The notes: generated from the sequence alone by a model not told the origin. 64,000 nucleotides of DNA from Shimia sp040225985 (GCF_040225985.1 NZ_JBBPEU010000010.1:1-64000), one strand, 5' to 3'; positions 41,319 through 51,107 are shown, counted from the first letter of the stretch. A program made the numbers and translations.

Positions 41319-42491
41319 CTAGTTCAGGCGTTCGTGCAAAACGCGTAGCAGATTTTCTCCCATCACTTTGCGAATTTGCGCCTCGGTCAGGCCAGCATCC
41401 ATCAGCGCCTGGGTCAACGCCGAGAGTTCCGACGTGTCAAAGGCGGTGCCGACCGACCCGTCAAAATCCGAACCCAGCGAGACATGGTCTTCGCCCACCA
41501 CGTCGATCGCCGTCTTGATGGTTTTGGCGACACCTGCGGGGCTGTCATCACAGGTTACATCTGCCCAATAACCGATGCCGATCACCCCGCCCGTGGCGGC
41601 GATGTCCTGCATCAATTCATCGGGAAAATTCCTTTTCACAGGGCAGTTGGCATAGATTCCGGTGTGGCTGACGATGATCGGAATGTCGGTCATGTCCAGC
41701 ACATCGCGGGCCACCTGCGGGCTGGAATGGGCCACATCAAGGACAAGTCCGCGCGCGGCAACCGCCTGCACGACCTCTCGGCCAAACTCGGTCAGGCCCT
41801 TGTTGCCGATCCCGTGCAGCGACCCGCCCAACTCGTTGTCAAAGAAATGCTGCAACCCGATCACCGTATATCCGGCGTCTTGCAAACCTTGCAGCTTGGA
41901 CAGGTCGCCCTGCAACGGGTGCGCGCCCTCGATCCCCAAAAGGCCCGCCACGACGGTCTTGCCCGCGGCGCGGTCGGCCAGTACGGCGTCCAACTCCGCC
42001 CGCGTGGTCACCACGCGCAGCTGTCCCCCGGACCGGGCGGCGGCGTCATGCAGGCGGGCCGCCTGATAGCGGGCGCGTTCATAGAGTGACCCCCAGGTAT
42101 CCACCGGCCAGAGTTGTCCCATCGCCAGAAGCGTGATGTTGTCCATCGCCTCGGCACTGTTTTCGTCATAGTTCTGACCGGCGGGCGATTTAGTGACGGC
42201 GGTAAAGACCTGAATGCCGACATTGCCCTCGATCAGGCGGGGCAGGTCCACCTGCCCACGGTCGGCGCGGTCAAGCGGATCGCGTTTCCACAGCAGGGTG
42301 TCGGCGTGCCAGTCCCCCACCAACATATCGGCATGCAGGGTGGCGGCGGCGTCGCTGACCGGATAGGGGGCATGCGGGGCCACGGGGTTGCGGGTGCTTT
42401 CCACGTATCCCGGCGCAAAGGCCAGGAAGGCCACGATGGCAACAAGTACCAGCCCGAGCAACCGCCCCAGCCATTTTCCGAATGTCCGCAT
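41319..42491 (-). CDS. Membrane dipeptidase (M19 family)
   Basis: A 390-residue zinc dipeptidase of the renal-dipeptidase type. An N-terminal TM anchor (~11-28) precedes the catalytic (beta/alpha)8 domain, which starts with the metal motif His62-x-Asp64 (GDWHADTLL). GLLGIEGAH holds the bridging Glu, and VLDVAHSS, IIVSHTG and SLGSDFDG supply the remaining ligands. It probably cleaves dipeptides, including D-containing ones, outside the cytoplasm. ATG 42491 has a GAGGGGA ribosome site. Convergent with the orphan glycosyltransferase-like gene, 13 bases apart. Confidence 0.9.
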   Translation of the reverse strand: MRTFGKWLGRLLGLVLVAIVAFLAFAPGYVESTRNPVAPHAPYPVSDAAATLHADMLVGDWHADTLLWKRDPLDRADRGQVDLPRLIEGNVGIQVFTAVTKSPAGQNYDENSAEAMDNITLLAMGQLWPVDTWGSLYERARYQAARLHDAAARSGGQLRVVTTRAELDAVLADRAAGKTVVAGLLGIEGAHPLQGDLSKLQGLQDAGYTVIGLQHFFDNELGGSLHGIGNKGLTEFGREVVQAVAARGLVLDVAHSSPQVARDVLDMTDIPIIVSHTGIYANCPVKRNFPDELMQDIAATGGVIGIGYWADVTCDDSPAGVAKTIKTAIDVVGEDHVSLGSDFDGSVGTAFDTSELSALTQALMDAGLTEAQIRKVMGENLLRVLHERLN

Positions 42492-42618
42492 GATATCCCC
42501 TCTGCATGTTGTCGAAGAAGCCTAGCGCGGGACGGGGCAGACACAAAGGCTGACGTCGCGCCCCTTGCGCAGTTGGCGGGATGGGCTAGGCTGGAGGTCT
42601 GGCAGACAGGAGCGCGAT

Positions 42619-42888
42619 ATGGCCGGAGGATGGGCGCGCGATGGCGCGGTAAACGAACAGATCGAGGCATCGATCAACGACGAACTTGCCCGCTTGAAGG
42701 CACAGAAAACACCCGTGGGCGAAAGCCTGACCCATTGTGCGGAATGTGACGAGGAGATCCCCGAAGCGCGCCGTCAGGCCGTTCCCGGGGTGAAACTGTG
42801 CATTGATTGCATGCAGGACCGCGACGGGGCGTTCAAGGCGCGCGGCGGGATCAACCGGCGCGGATCAAAGGACAGCCAGTTGAAATAA
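42619..42888 (+). CDS. ybiI: DksA/TraR-type zinc finger protein YbiI
   Basis: An 89-residue protein that aligns over its full length with E. coli YbiI: MAGGWARDGAVNEQI at the start, the four-Cys finger in CAECDEEIP and CIDCMQDRD, the conserved ARRQAVPGVKLCIDC linkage and the ending NRRGSKDSQLK. It lacks the long coiled coil needed for DksA action on RNA polymerase, so function is unclear. ATG 42619 has CAGGAG upstream. Confidence 0.88.
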   Translation: MAGGWARDGAVNEQIEASINDELARLKAQKTPVGESLTHCAECDEEIPEARRQAVPGVKLCIDCMQDRDGAFKARGGINRRGSKDSQLK

Positions 42889-42958
42889 GCGGGTTGCGTT
42901 TGCTCTCCGTGCCGTATGGCCTACCTGAACAGCATCAGGGTGACACGAGGGCACATTG

Positions 42959-43462
42959 ATGAGACTTTTTTCTGCATTTGCAATACTGGCAACTGTCGCA
43001 ACCACCGCTGGCGCAACCGTTGCCGTTGATTTTTATGAAGGGGCGCCGAAGGATCGGTTTGCCATCACCAACCAGACCGGCTGTGCACTGCGCGATCTTG
43101 AACTTACGATTGATCTTGAAGGGTCAGGCGGCGCCCTGATCTTCAATGTGACAGGACAGGGGGCCGGCGTCGAGGTGTTTCAGCCGTTCGAAGTGGTTGC
43201 GGGGCGCGATGCGCTGACGGGTCTGCCAGAGGTTTTGGACGGGGACCGGCGCGTGACTCTGGCCATTGACACCTTGGGGCAGGGACAAACGATCGCCTTC
43301 ACGATTGATGTGGATGACACGATCGGGGCGCGCGAAATCACGGTGACTGGTGCCGAAATTGCCGGCGCATCTGTGATGCTGCGTCAGGGCGCCATGCAGA
43401 GCGTTGCGCTATTCGACGATGCCGCAAAGGCACGCCTTGACGGCAATATGTGCCGCTCATGA
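42959..43462 (+). CDS. Secreted protein of unknown function
   Basis: A 167-residue protein with a signal peptide (~20 residues ending TAGAT) and a beta-rich, acidic mature part (FAITNQTGCALRDLELTIDL; IAFTIDVDDTIGAREITV) with Cys near both ends, probably one disulfide. It resembles proteins sometimes annotated as aggregation-factor core in roseobacters; I would not use that name without a search. ATG 42959 has CGAGGG upstream. Confidence 0.55.
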   Translation: MRLFSAFAILATVATTAGATVAVDFYEGAPKDRFAITNQTGCALRDLELTIDLEGSGGALIFNVTGQGAGVEVFQPFEVVAGRDALTGLPEVLDGDRRVTLAIDTLGQGQTIAFTIDVDDTIGAREITVTGAEIAGASVMLRQGAMQSVALFDDAAKARLDGNMCRS

Positions 43463-43463
43463 A

Positions 43464-43497
43464 GAATGGCGGCATCGCTGTGTCGACGCCGCCATTC
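43464..43497. terminator. Bidirectional hairpin between convergent genes
   Basis: GAATGGCGGC (43464-43473) pairs exactly with GCCGCCATTC (43488-43497) around a 14-base loop, directly after the stop at 43462. No long T-run on either side, so it may act with Rho or as an mRNA end stabiliser. Confidence 0.5.
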
Positions 43498-43549
43498 AGA
43501 AACTGTTTCTTGCAGGGCAAAAGGGCCGCAAGGGCAATGGGCGGCCGGT

Positions 43550-45370
43550 TTAGCCCTCCATCGCTTCCAGTTCGTCAATCATCTCCGAGATCATCGACAG
43601 GCCCTTGTCCCAGAATGTCGGGTCGGACGCATCAAGGCCGAACGGCGCCAGCAGTTCTTTGTGGTGTTTTGATCCGCCCGCCTTGAGCATGTCGAAATAC
43701 TTGTCTTCGAACCCTTCCGCCCCCGAGGCATAGACCGCGTAGAGCGCATTCACGAGGCCGTCGCCAAAAGCATAGGCATAGACATAAAAGGGCGAGTGTA
43801 CGAAATGCGGGATATAGGCCCAGAAGGTTTCGTACCCTTCCATGAAGTCAAACGCCGGGCCAAGCGATTCCGCCTGCACCGACATCCACAGCGCATTGAT
43901 GTCATCGGGGGTCAGTTCGCCTTCGCGTCGCGCGGCGTGCAGCTTGCATTCGAAATCGTAGAACGCGATCTGGCGCACAACCGTGTTGATCATGTCCTCG
44001 ACCTTGCCCGCCAGCAGGATTTTGCGTTGTTCCTGAGTCTCGGCGGCCTCGAGCATCTTGCGGAAGGTCAGCATCTCGCCAAACACGGACGCCGTTTCGG
44101 CCAGTGTCAGCGGGGTTGACGACAGCATCTCGCCCTGTTCGGCGGCCAGAACCTGATGCACGCCATGGCCCAGTTCGTGTGCCAATGTCATCACGTCGCG
44201 GGGTTTGCCAAGGTAGTTCAGCATCACGTAGGGGTGCACGTTGGTCACGGTGGGGTGTGCAAAGGCGCCGGGGGCCTTGCCGGGTTTCACGGCGGCGTCG
44301 ATCCAGCCCTTGTCAAAGAACGGTTCGGCCAGTTCGCCCATGCGCGGGTCAAAGGCACTGTAGGCGTCCATCACCATCTTGCGGGCGGTCGGCCAATCGA
44401 CGGTTTTGGTGTCTTCCATCGGCAGGGGTGCGTTGCGATCCCAAACCTGCATCCGGTCCAGCCCCAGCCATTTGCGTTTGAGTTCGTAATAGCGGTGCGA
44501 CAGTTTCGGATAGGCCGCGACCACGGCGTTGCGCAGGGCCTCGACCACCTCGGGTTCGACATCGTTGGAAAGGTGGCGGCCGGTCTGTGCGGTCGGCATG
44601 TTGCGCCAGCGGTCGATCACCTCTTTTTCCTTGGCCGAGGTGTTGTGCACGCGGGCAAAGATCTTGATGTTTTCCTGGAAGACGCGGGCCAGTTCGCGGG
44701 CGGCCATCTCGCGTTTTGAGCGGTCCTGTTCGGTCAGGTAGTTGAGCGTTGCCTCGATGTTCAGGTCCTGCCCCTCCATGTCGAAGGTCAGGCCGGCAAT
44801 GGTCTCGTCAAACAGGCGTTCCCACGCATCGCCCACAACGCCGAGGTCATGTAGGAATTTCTCCAGTTCATCCGACAGTTGATGGGGTTTCATTGCGCGA
44901 ATGCGGCGGAACACCGGTTCATAGCGTGCGAGTTCCGCGTTTTCTGCAAAGGCCGCGGCCAGTTTGTCATCCTCCAGCCGGTTCAGTTCCAGCGTGAAGA
45001 ACACCAGCGGCGTCGAGAAATTGGTCAGCGCCTCTTGGCAGTTCGACATGAATTGCGCGCGTTCGGCGTCGGTGGTCAGCTGGTAATACCGCAGGCCCGC
45101 ATAGGACATGATACGGCCCGATACCTGGCTGATTTTCTCATTCCGTTGCACACATTCCAGCAGGCCTGCAGCGTCGAGATCGGCCAGCTTGCCTTCGTAA
45201 TCGGCGGCAAAGGCGGCGCATTCCTTTTCGAGAAAGGCCAGATCGGCCTCAAGTTCGGGCGCGTCTTCGCCGGTGTATAGATCGCTCAGGTCCCATTCGG
45301 GCAGATCGCCAAGGTTGTCGGTGCCATGGCTGGCATTGGCGTCTCGTACGGGGAAGGGCTGGTCGCGCAT
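43550..45370 (-). CDS. pepF: Oligoendopeptidase F (M3 family)
   Basis: A 606-residue cytoplasmic zinc peptidase cleaving oligopeptides. HELGH at residues 398-402 is the zinc site, and LAETASVFGEM (~422-432) contains the third ligand Glu. The downstream region HFVHSPFYVYAYAFGDGLV is typical for PepF. ATG 45370 has an AGAGG site; an upstream ATG (45397) would add nine residues. The next gene upstream is divergent (FAH protein). Confidence 0.93.
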   Translation of the reverse strand: MRDQPFPVRDANASHGTDNLGDLPEWDLSDLYTGEDAPELEADLAFLEKECAAFAADYEGKLADLDAAGLLECVQRNEKISQVSGRIMSYAGLRYYQLTTDAERAQFMSNCQEALTNFSTPLVFFTLELNRLEDDKLAAAFAENAELARYEPVFRRIRAMKPHQLSDELEKFLHDLGVVGDAWERLFDETIAGLTFDMEGQDLNIEATLNYLTEQDRSKREMAARELARVFQENIKIFARVHNTSAKEKEVIDRWRNMPTAQTGRHLSNDVEPEVVEALRNAVVAAYPKLSHRYYELKRKWLGLDRMQVWDRNAPLPMEDTKTVDWPTARKMVMDAYSAFDPRMGELAEPFFDKGWIDAAVKPGKAPGAFAHPTVTNVHPYVMLNYLGKPRDVMTLAHELGHGVHQVLAAEQGEMLSSTPLTLAETASVFGEMLTFRKMLEAAETQEQRKILLAGKVEDMINTVVRQIAFYDFECKLHAARREGELTPDDINALWMSVQAESLGPAFDFMEGYETFWAYIPHFVHSPFYVYAYAFGDGLVNALYAVYASGAEGFEDKYFDMLKAGGSKHHKELLAPFGLDASDPTFWDKGLSMISEMIDELEAMEG

Positions 45371-45515
45371 GGGGGCCTCTGGTCTGGTTGGTATCATTGC
45401 TCGGATGACAGATAGGCAGACGGGGGCAGGGGGTGCAAGGGGGGGCGGTGAAATCCGGTTCCAGAGGGCGCGGAATTGGTCTAGGTCTTGGGTCAAGCGA
45501 AGGGAGAGAAAGACG

Positions 45516-46346
45516 ATGAAATTTCTGCGATATGGCGAAATCGGTGCGGAAAAGCCCGGGGTTCTGGACAGCGAAGGGCGTGTCCGCGACCTGTCTGGCG
45601 TGGTGCCGGATCTGGTGGGCGCGGTGCTGGCTGATCTGCCCGAGGTCGATCCCGAGACACTGCCGCTGGTCGAGGGCACGCCGCGTCTCGGCGCGCCTGT
45701 GGGGCAAGTGGGCAAATACATGTGCATCGGGCTGAACTATTCCGACCATGCCGCCGAGGCGGGGATGGACCTGCCGAAAGAGCCGATCCTTTTCATGAAG
45801 GCGACCAGCGCGATTGTCGGGCCGAATGATCCGGTGGTTTTGCCGCGCGGATCTGTGCGTTCTGACTGGGAGGTCGAGTTGGGTGTAGTGATCGGCAAAC
45901 CGGCGAAATACGTGACCGAGGCCGAGGCGCTGGACCATGTGGCGGGATATTGCATCGCCAATGATGTGTCAGAGCGCGCATTCCAGACCGAACGCGGTGG
46001 GCAATGGACCAAGGGCAAAAGCTGTGACAGCTTCGGGCCGCTCGGGCCGTGGCTGGTGACGCCGGACGAGGTGGGCGACCCGCAGGATCTGGCCTTGTCG
46101 CTGGATTTGAACGGCGCACGCATGCAGACCGGCAGCACGCAGGCCATGGTGTTCTCGGTGGCCGAGATCATTTCCTACCTGTCACAGATGATGACGCTGC
46201 ATCCGGGCGACGTCATCGCCACGGGCACGCCGCCGGGCGTCGGCATGGGGATGAAGCCGCCGGTCTATCTCAAGGACGGGGATGTGATGGAACTGGAAGT
46301 ACAGGGGCTGGGGCGCCAGCGACAAGAGGTCAAAGCGGACAGCTAA
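45516..46346 (+). CDS. Fumarylacetoacetate hydrolase (FAH) family protein
   Basis: A 276-residue enzyme of the FAH/2-keto-4-pentenoate hydratase class. Metal-binding positions are seen in the CIGLNYSDHAAE segment (~69-80) and DWEVELGVVIG (~110-120); the end has GDVIATGTPPGVGMG (~229-243), a family hallmark. Substrate may be an acylpyruvate, ureidoglycolate or a lactone product. It is not next to the tyrosine-pathway gene hppD, so dedicated fumarylacetoacetase is not implied. AGGGAG ribosome site before ATG 45516. Confidence 0.82.
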   Translation: MKFLRYGEIGAEKPGVLDSEGRVRDLSGVVPDLVGAVLADLPEVDPETLPLVEGTPRLGAPVGQVGKYMCIGLNYSDHAAEAGMDLPKEPILFMKATSAIVGPNDPVVLPRGSVRSDWEVELGVVIGKPAKYVTEAEALDHVAGYCIANDVSERAFQTERGGQWTKGKSCDSFGPLGPWLVTPDEVGDPQDLALSLDLNGARMQTGSTQAMVFSVAEIISYLSQMMTLHPGDVIATGTPPGVGMGMKPPVYLKDGDVMELEVQGLGRQRQEVKADS

Positions 46347-46367
46347 CTGCCACCCTTGTGCCGCGTC

Positions 46368-47339
46368 TCAGGCCGAGGCGCGGTGCGCGCTACCGTTGTT
46401 CAGATGGCTGTCGAACAGGGCCGCCGAAGTGTCAAAAACATAGCGGCGGGTCTCGGGGACTTCCATCATGACCTCGTGTTCGCCATCTTTCAGCAATTCC
46501 AGCGTGCCGCCGGGCCAGCTGGCCATCCGCTGATGGATGCGGGCGGGATCGACGATCTGTTCATTGTCGCCAAGGAAGGTCGTGCAGGGCAGGTCCGGGG
46601 CAGGACGGCGCGCCAGATCGCGCATCTCGGTCAGCGCCTCGTGCAGCCAGTGCAGTGACGGGCCACCAAGGGCAAGATCAGGGTAGGTGCCGACCTGATC
46701 CTGCATGTAACGGTACATCTCGGGATCGCGGGTCAGGGTGTTGCCCTGAAATGGTTCGGCCAGAACATAGGTCTCGGGTTTGGTGCCGGGGGCCAGCTTG
46801 TGTCCCATGCCTGTGCGTTTGCTGCCCCAGGACATGGCCCAGGCGGCCGGGCGGGTCACGGCGGACATCAGGATGCCCCACATCGGTGCGCTGAACACGG
46901 CGGCATTGACCGGCAGGCCCGACATCACGGCGCGCAGGCCGATACAGCCGCCCATGGAATGGCCGATCAGGAAATACGGTTTGGGCAGGTCCAGCGCCGC
47001 TGCGGCGTCTAGCGCGGCGGCGATGTCTGTCTGGTAATCGGTGAAGGCGGTGACATAGCCCGCCGCGCGGTCGTCGATCAGCCGGTCAGCCAGCCCCTGA
47101 CCGCGCCAGTCGATGGCCAGCATGGCATAGCCGCGCTGCGCAAACTCACCGGCGGCGCGACCATATTTTTCGACATATTCGGTACGGCCCGGAAACATCA
47201 GGACCGTGCCTTTTTCTTCTGCCGCGCGCCAATGGGCGACGCGGATCCGCACCCCGTCCTGTGTCATCACCCAATGCGCGGTTCCGGACTCGGGGCCCTT
47301 GGCGACATCGGCGTGGAAAGGAGCGGGATGCAGGGTCAT
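46368..47339 (-). CDS. Lysophospholipase-type alpha/beta hydrolase
   Basis: A 323-residue hydrolase resembling PldB-type monoacylglycerol or lysophospholipases. The nucleophile elbow is GHSMGG (~125-130), the oxyanion region is FPGRTEYVEKYG (~49-60), and the late GDNEQIVD and KDGEHEVMME segments supply Asp and His. Its ATG overlaps the stop of the SCP2 gene by one base (TAATG), so the pair is translationally coupled and both probably handle lipids. Convergent with the FAH gene, 21 bases apart. Confidence 0.8.
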   Translation of the reverse strand: MTLHPAPFHADVAKGPESGTAHWVMTQDGVRIRVAHWRAAEEKGTVLMFPGRTEYVEKYGRAAGEFAQRGYAMLAIDWRGQGLADRLIDDRAAGYVTAFTDYQTDIAAALDAAAALDLPKPYFLIGHSMGGCIGLRAVMSGLPVNAAVFSAPMWGILMSAVTRPAAWAMSWGSKRTGMGHKLAPGTKPETYVLAEPFQGNTLTRDPEMYRYMQDQVGTYPDLALGGPSLHWLHEALTEMRDLARRPAPDLPCTTFLGDNEQIVDPARIHQRMASWPGGTLELLKDGEHEVMMEVPETRRYVFDTSAALFDSHLNNGSAHRASA

Positions 47340-47629
47340 TATGCCAGAACTCCGCCGAGTTTCATCGCCTGGCCCATGTCGCCGTCGATCGACAGCTTGC
47401 CCGACATGAAGGCGGCGGTCGGGTTCAGATCACCTTCGAGGATCGACTGGAACGTGTCGGCATCGGCGGTCATGGTGACGTCAGCGTCATCGTCGCTGGC
47501 GCGAACGCCGTCACCGTCGATGATGATGGCGCCTTCGCCTTCGATCACGAACTTCGCCGAGCCGTCAAAGCTGTCGCCGGCCAGTTTGTCTGCAAGGGCC
47601 GAAACGGCTGCGTTTACGATATCGCTCAT
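47339..47629 (-). CDS. SCP2 sterol/lipid-carrier domain protein
   Basis: A 96-residue single SCP2 domain: VSALADKLAGDSFDGSAKFV, GVRASDDDADVTMTADADTF and the C-terminal FMSGKLSIDGDMGQAMKLGG, all characteristic. These domains bind hydrophobic ligands such as fatty acyl groups. ATG 47629 has GGAGGA upstream. It is the first gene of a two-gene unit with the lysophospholipase-type hydrolase. Confidence 0.88.
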   Translation of the reverse strand: MSDIVNAAVSALADKLAGDSFDGSAKFVIEGEGAIIIDGDGVRASDDDADVTMTADADTFQSILEGDLNPTAAFMSGKLSIDGDMGQAMKLGGVLA

Positions 47630-47695
47630 ATGTGTATCCTCCGGGGTCTGGCGCATCTGGTAATTCACAGCGCGCACGCTAATATCAACCGTGTT

Positions 47696-48256
47696 ATGGG
47701 CATCTTGACTCAATATCTCAAACCTACCGTCGCGGCAGCCCTTTCGGCAATAGCGTTTTTGCAACCATCAGTTGCGCTATCCGCCGATCTTGACGCGTTG
47801 ATGTTACAATTGCGTGACGCCGATCCCAGGGATGCGGCGCGTCTGGCTGATGAAATCCAGCTGGAATGGAGCAAATCAGGCTCGGCCACGGCGGATTATC
47901 TGCTGAAACGCGGGCGCGACGCAATGGAGCGCGGCGATACCACAGCGGCGCTCGAACATCTTACGGCGCTGGTCGATCATGCGCCTGATTTTGCCGAGGG
48001 CTGGGTGACGCGGGCCGGGGTTTATTTCCATGCGGGCCTTCTGGGGCCGGCGGTGCATGATCTGGAACAGGCGCTGGCGCTGAACCCGCAGCATTTCGAA
48101 GCGATCATCGGGCTGGCCACCTTGTTTGAAATGATTGATCGCCCGGACGAGGCCTATGAGGCCTATCTTCAGGTCAAGGCTATACATCCCGCCCACCCCG
48201 ACGTAACAGAGGCCCTGCAACGACTCGCGCCTCTGGTCAAAGGCCAGACTCTCTAA
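47696..48256 (+). CDS. Exported TPR protein
   Basis: A 186-residue protein with a signal peptide (~30 residues ending SVALSA) and two to three tetratricopeptide repeats: GDTTAALEHLTALVDHAPDF, GLLGPAVHDLEQALALNPQH and DRPDEAYEAYLQVKAIHPAH. Probably a periplasmic adaptor. The ATG has only a weak ribosome site, and longer frames upstream run into the SCP2 gene promoter. It lies 17 bases before the helicase gene, so both may share a transcript. Confidence 0.7.
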   Translation: MGILTQYLKPTVAAALSAIAFLQPSVALSADLDALMLQLRDADPRDAARLADEIQLEWSKSGSATADYLLKRGRDAMERGDTTAALEHLTALVDHAPDFAEGWVTRAGVYFHAGLLGPAVHDLEQALALNPQHFEAIIGLATLFEMIDRPDEAYEAYLQVKAIHPAHPDVTEALQRLAPLVKGQTL

Positions 48257-48273
48257 GACAGCGGACCAACACC

Positions 48274-51099
48274 ATGTCCTTACCGGGCCGGATCACGGCG
48301 GTTCTCGGGCCGACCAACACGGGCAAGACCCATTATGCCATCGAACGCATGTTGGGATATCGTACCGGTATCATCGGGCTGCCGCTGCGTCTTCTTGCGC
48401 GCGAGGTCTATGACCGGATTGTCGCCGTGCGCGGGCCGTCGGTTGTAGCCCTTGTTACGGGCGAAGAGCGGATCGTGCCGCCGCGCGCGCAATATTGGGT
48501 CTGTACCGTTGAAGCCATGCCAGAGGGTATGGGCACCGATTTTCTGGCCATAGACGAAATCCAGCTTTGCGCCGATCCTGAGCGTGGACACGTGTTCACC
48601 GACCGCCTGCTGCGCGCGCGCGGCACGCACGAAACCCTGTTTCTGGGCAGTGACACGATGCGCGGGCCGATAGCGGCGCTGGTGCCGCGGGTCGAGTTCA
48701 TGCGCCGCGAACGCATGTCGACCCTGTCCTATTCCGGCAGTCGCAAGATCAGCCGGATGCAGCCACGCTCGGCCATTGTCGGGTTCTCGGTCGATAGCGT
48801 CTATGCCATCGCCGAGTTGCTGCGCCGCCAGAAAGGGGGCGCTGCTGTAGTCATGGGGGCGCTGTCGCCGCGCACCCGCAATGCGCAGGTCGATCTCTAT
48901 CAGAACGGGGATGTGGATTACCTTGTCGCGACCGACGCGATCGGCATGGGGCTGAACCTTGATATCGACCATGTCGCGTTTTCCTCGACCGTGAAATTCG
49001 ATGGGCGCCGGATGCGCCCGCTGGCCCCGAACGAGTTGGCGCAGATTGCCGGCCGGGCCGGACGCGGAATGAGCCACGGCACCTTTGGCGTCACGGGCGA
49101 GGCGCGGCCGCTGGACGATGCGGTGGCCGAGGCGATCATGGAGCACCGGTTCACGCCGCTGAAAAAGCTGAACTGGCGCAATGCGCGGCTTGAATTCGGC
49201 ACGGTGGACGCTCTGATCCGGTCGCTGGAAGTGCCGCCCGAGGACGAATTGCTGGTCAAGGCCCGCGAGGCTGATGACCTGATGGCGCTCAAATCCCTGC
49301 AGCAATCCGCAGAGGTGGTGGCCCGTGCCAGCGATGCGAAATCTGTCCGGCTGTTGTGGGATGTTTGCCGCATTCCCGATTTCCGCGGCATCAGCCACGC
49401 TGAACACGCCAGCCTGATCGAGGGAATTTTCGGCTATCTGCACGAAAAAGGGCGTGTGCCAGACGACTGGATGGCGCGGCAGGTCAAAAGGATCGACCGG
49501 ACAGAAGGCGACATTGACACATTGTCGAAACGTCTGGCCTATATCCGCACGTGGACATATGTCGCGCAGCGAAACGGCTGGGTGCATGACGAAAACCATT
49601 GGCGCGGCGAGACCAGCGCTGTAGAAGATCGCCTGTCGGATGCGCTGCACGCCAAGCTGACAGAGAAATTTGTGGATCGGCGCACATCCGTATTGCTGCG
49701 CCGGCTCAAACAGAAGGAGGCCCTTTTGGCCGAAGTGAATGACAAGGGTGAGGTGACCGTCGAAGGAGAATTCGTCGGTCGGCTCGAAGGGTTCCGTTTC
49801 ATCGCGGATCAGGCGGCTGCCGGACAGGAAGCCAAGACACTCAAGCAGGCGAGCCTGCAGGCGCTTGCGCCGCAGTTCCACCTGCGCGCGGACCGGTTCT
49901 ATAACGCGCCGGACACCGAGATCGACTTTACCGAACAGGGTGGTCTGATGTGGGGTGAATACGCGGTGGGCAAACTGGTGGCGGGCAGCGACCCGCTCAA
50001 GCCCGGTGTCGAGGTGTTCGTTGATGACGAGGCCGGCGCCGAGGTGGCCCAGAAGGTCCAGCGTCGCCTGCAACATTTCATCGACCGCAAGGTGGCCGCG
50101 CTGTTTGAACCGCTTCTGAACCTCAGCCGTGACGAAGAACTGACCGGCCTGGCGCGTGGCTTTGCCTTCCGCATGGTCGAGGCCATGGGCATCCTGCCAC
50201 GGGGCGAGGTAGCCCAGGAAGTCAAGGATCTGGATCAGGACGCCCGCGGCGCGCTGCGCAAGCATGGCATCCGGTTTGGCCAGTTCACCATTTTCATGCC
50301 GCTTCTGCTGAAACCCGCGCCGACCCGTCTGCGTCTGGTGCTCTGGTCGCTGGCGCAGGGATTGCAGGATTTCCCCGAAGCACCACCGCCGGGTCTGGTG
50401 ACCGTGCCGGCTGGCCAGTCACTGCCGCGCGGATATCACGCCATGGCGGGCTATCGTGCTGCGGGTGAACGGGCCATCCGTATCGACATGCTGGAACGTC
50501 TGGCTGACATGCTGCGCGTCGAAGACAGCCGCGGCGGGTTCGAGGGCAAGGCCGACATGCTGTCGATCACCGGCATGACACTGGACCAGTTCGCAGACCT
50601 CATGCAGGGCCTTGGCTACAAAGCCGAGAAGGGCGAGCGCGAAAAGGTCAAACAGGTCGCTGAAACCCCGGCCGGAGCATCGGATGACGTCCCCGCCGCA
50701 GTGGACGTGGCCGAAGCTGCAACCCCTTCGGAAGAGGCCCCTGCCGACGCGCCGGTCGAAGCACCGGTCGAGGACGCAGTCGCCGAGGCAGCAGCCGAAC
50801 CCGCCGTCGAAACTACGCCTGAGGATACCGGCCCCGAGATGGAGGTGTTCTACACGTTCACCTGGGCGGGCAACCGTCAGGCCGGACGCGGCCCGCGCCG
50901 TGACCGTGGCCAGCAGGGCGGTGGACGCCATGACCAGGGTGACAAGCCGCGTGGCAAGGGCGGCAAGCCCAAGGGTAAAGGCCCGCGCCGCGACGCAGGC
51001 CCCAAAAAGTTCGAGGCCCGTCCGCCCCGCAAGGAAAAAGCCATTGACCCCGACAACCCGTTTGCCGCCGCGCTGATGGGGCTCAAGGACAAGGGCTGA
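48274..51099 (+). CDS. SUV3-like RNA helicase with basic disordered tail
   Basis: A 941-residue superfamily 2 helicase of the mitochondrial SUV3 type, which in alphaproteobacteria is presumed to act in RNA decay. Walker A is GPTNTGKT (residues 12-19), motif II is DEIQ (94-97), and motif VI-like QIAGRAGRGMSHG follows. After ~800 the protein becomes a low-complexity acidic stretch (Ala/Glu/Pro) and then an RNA-binding-like Arg/Gly/Lys tail. ATG 48274 is the only good start. An Hsp15-like S4 protein follows. Confidence 0.85.
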   Translation: MSLPGRITAVLGPTNTGKTHYAIERMLGYRTGIIGLPLRLLAREVYDRIVAVRGPSVVALVTGEERIVPPRAQYWVCTVEAMPEGMGTDFLAIDEIQLCADPERGHVFTDRLLRARGTHETLFLGSDTMRGPIAALVPRVEFMRRERMSTLSYSGSRKISRMQPRSAIVGFSVDSVYAIAELLRRQKGGAAVVMGALSPRTRNAQVDLYQNGDVDYLVATDAIGMGLNLDIDHVAFSSTVKFDGRRMRPLAPNELAQIAGRAGRGMSHGTFGVTGEARPLDDAVAEAIMEHRFTPLKKLNWRNARLEFGTVDALIRSLEVPPEDELLVKAREADDLMALKSLQQSAEVVARASDAKSVRLLWDVCRIPDFRGISHAEHASLIEGIFGYLHEKGRVPDDWMARQVKRIDRTEGDIDTLSKRLAYIRTWTYVAQRNGWVHDENHWRGETSAVEDRLSDALHAKLTEKFVDRRTSVLLRRLKQKEALLAEVNDKGEVTVEGEFVGRLEGFRFIADQAAAGQEAKTLKQASLQALAPQFHLRADRFYNAPDTEIDFTEQGGLMWGEYAVGKLVAGSDPLKPGVEVFVDDEAGAEVAQKVQRRLQHFIDRKVAALFEPLLNLSRDEELTGLARGFAFRMVEAMGILPRGEVAQEVKDLDQDARGALRKHGIRFGQFTIFMPLLLKPAPTRLRLVLWSLAQGLQDFPEAPPPGLVTVPAGQSLPRGYHAMAGYRAAGERAIRIDMLERLADMLRVEDSRGGFEGKADMLSITGMTLDQFADLMQGLGYKAEKGEREKVKQVAETPAGASDDVPAAVDVAEAATPSEEAPADAPVEAPVEDAVAEAAAEPAVETTPEDTGPEMEVFYTFTWAGNRQAGRGPRRDRGQQGGGRHDQGDKPRGKGGKPKGKGPRRDAGPKKFEARPPRKEKAIDPDNPFAAALMGLKDKG

Positions 51100-51107
51100 A
51101 GAAAACG

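Noticed and set aside
48280..50265. 661-codon minus-strand frame opposite the SUV3-like helicase
   Set aside because: Shadow of the helicase coding strand; composition is low-complexity His/Gln/Arg and no family is recognisable.
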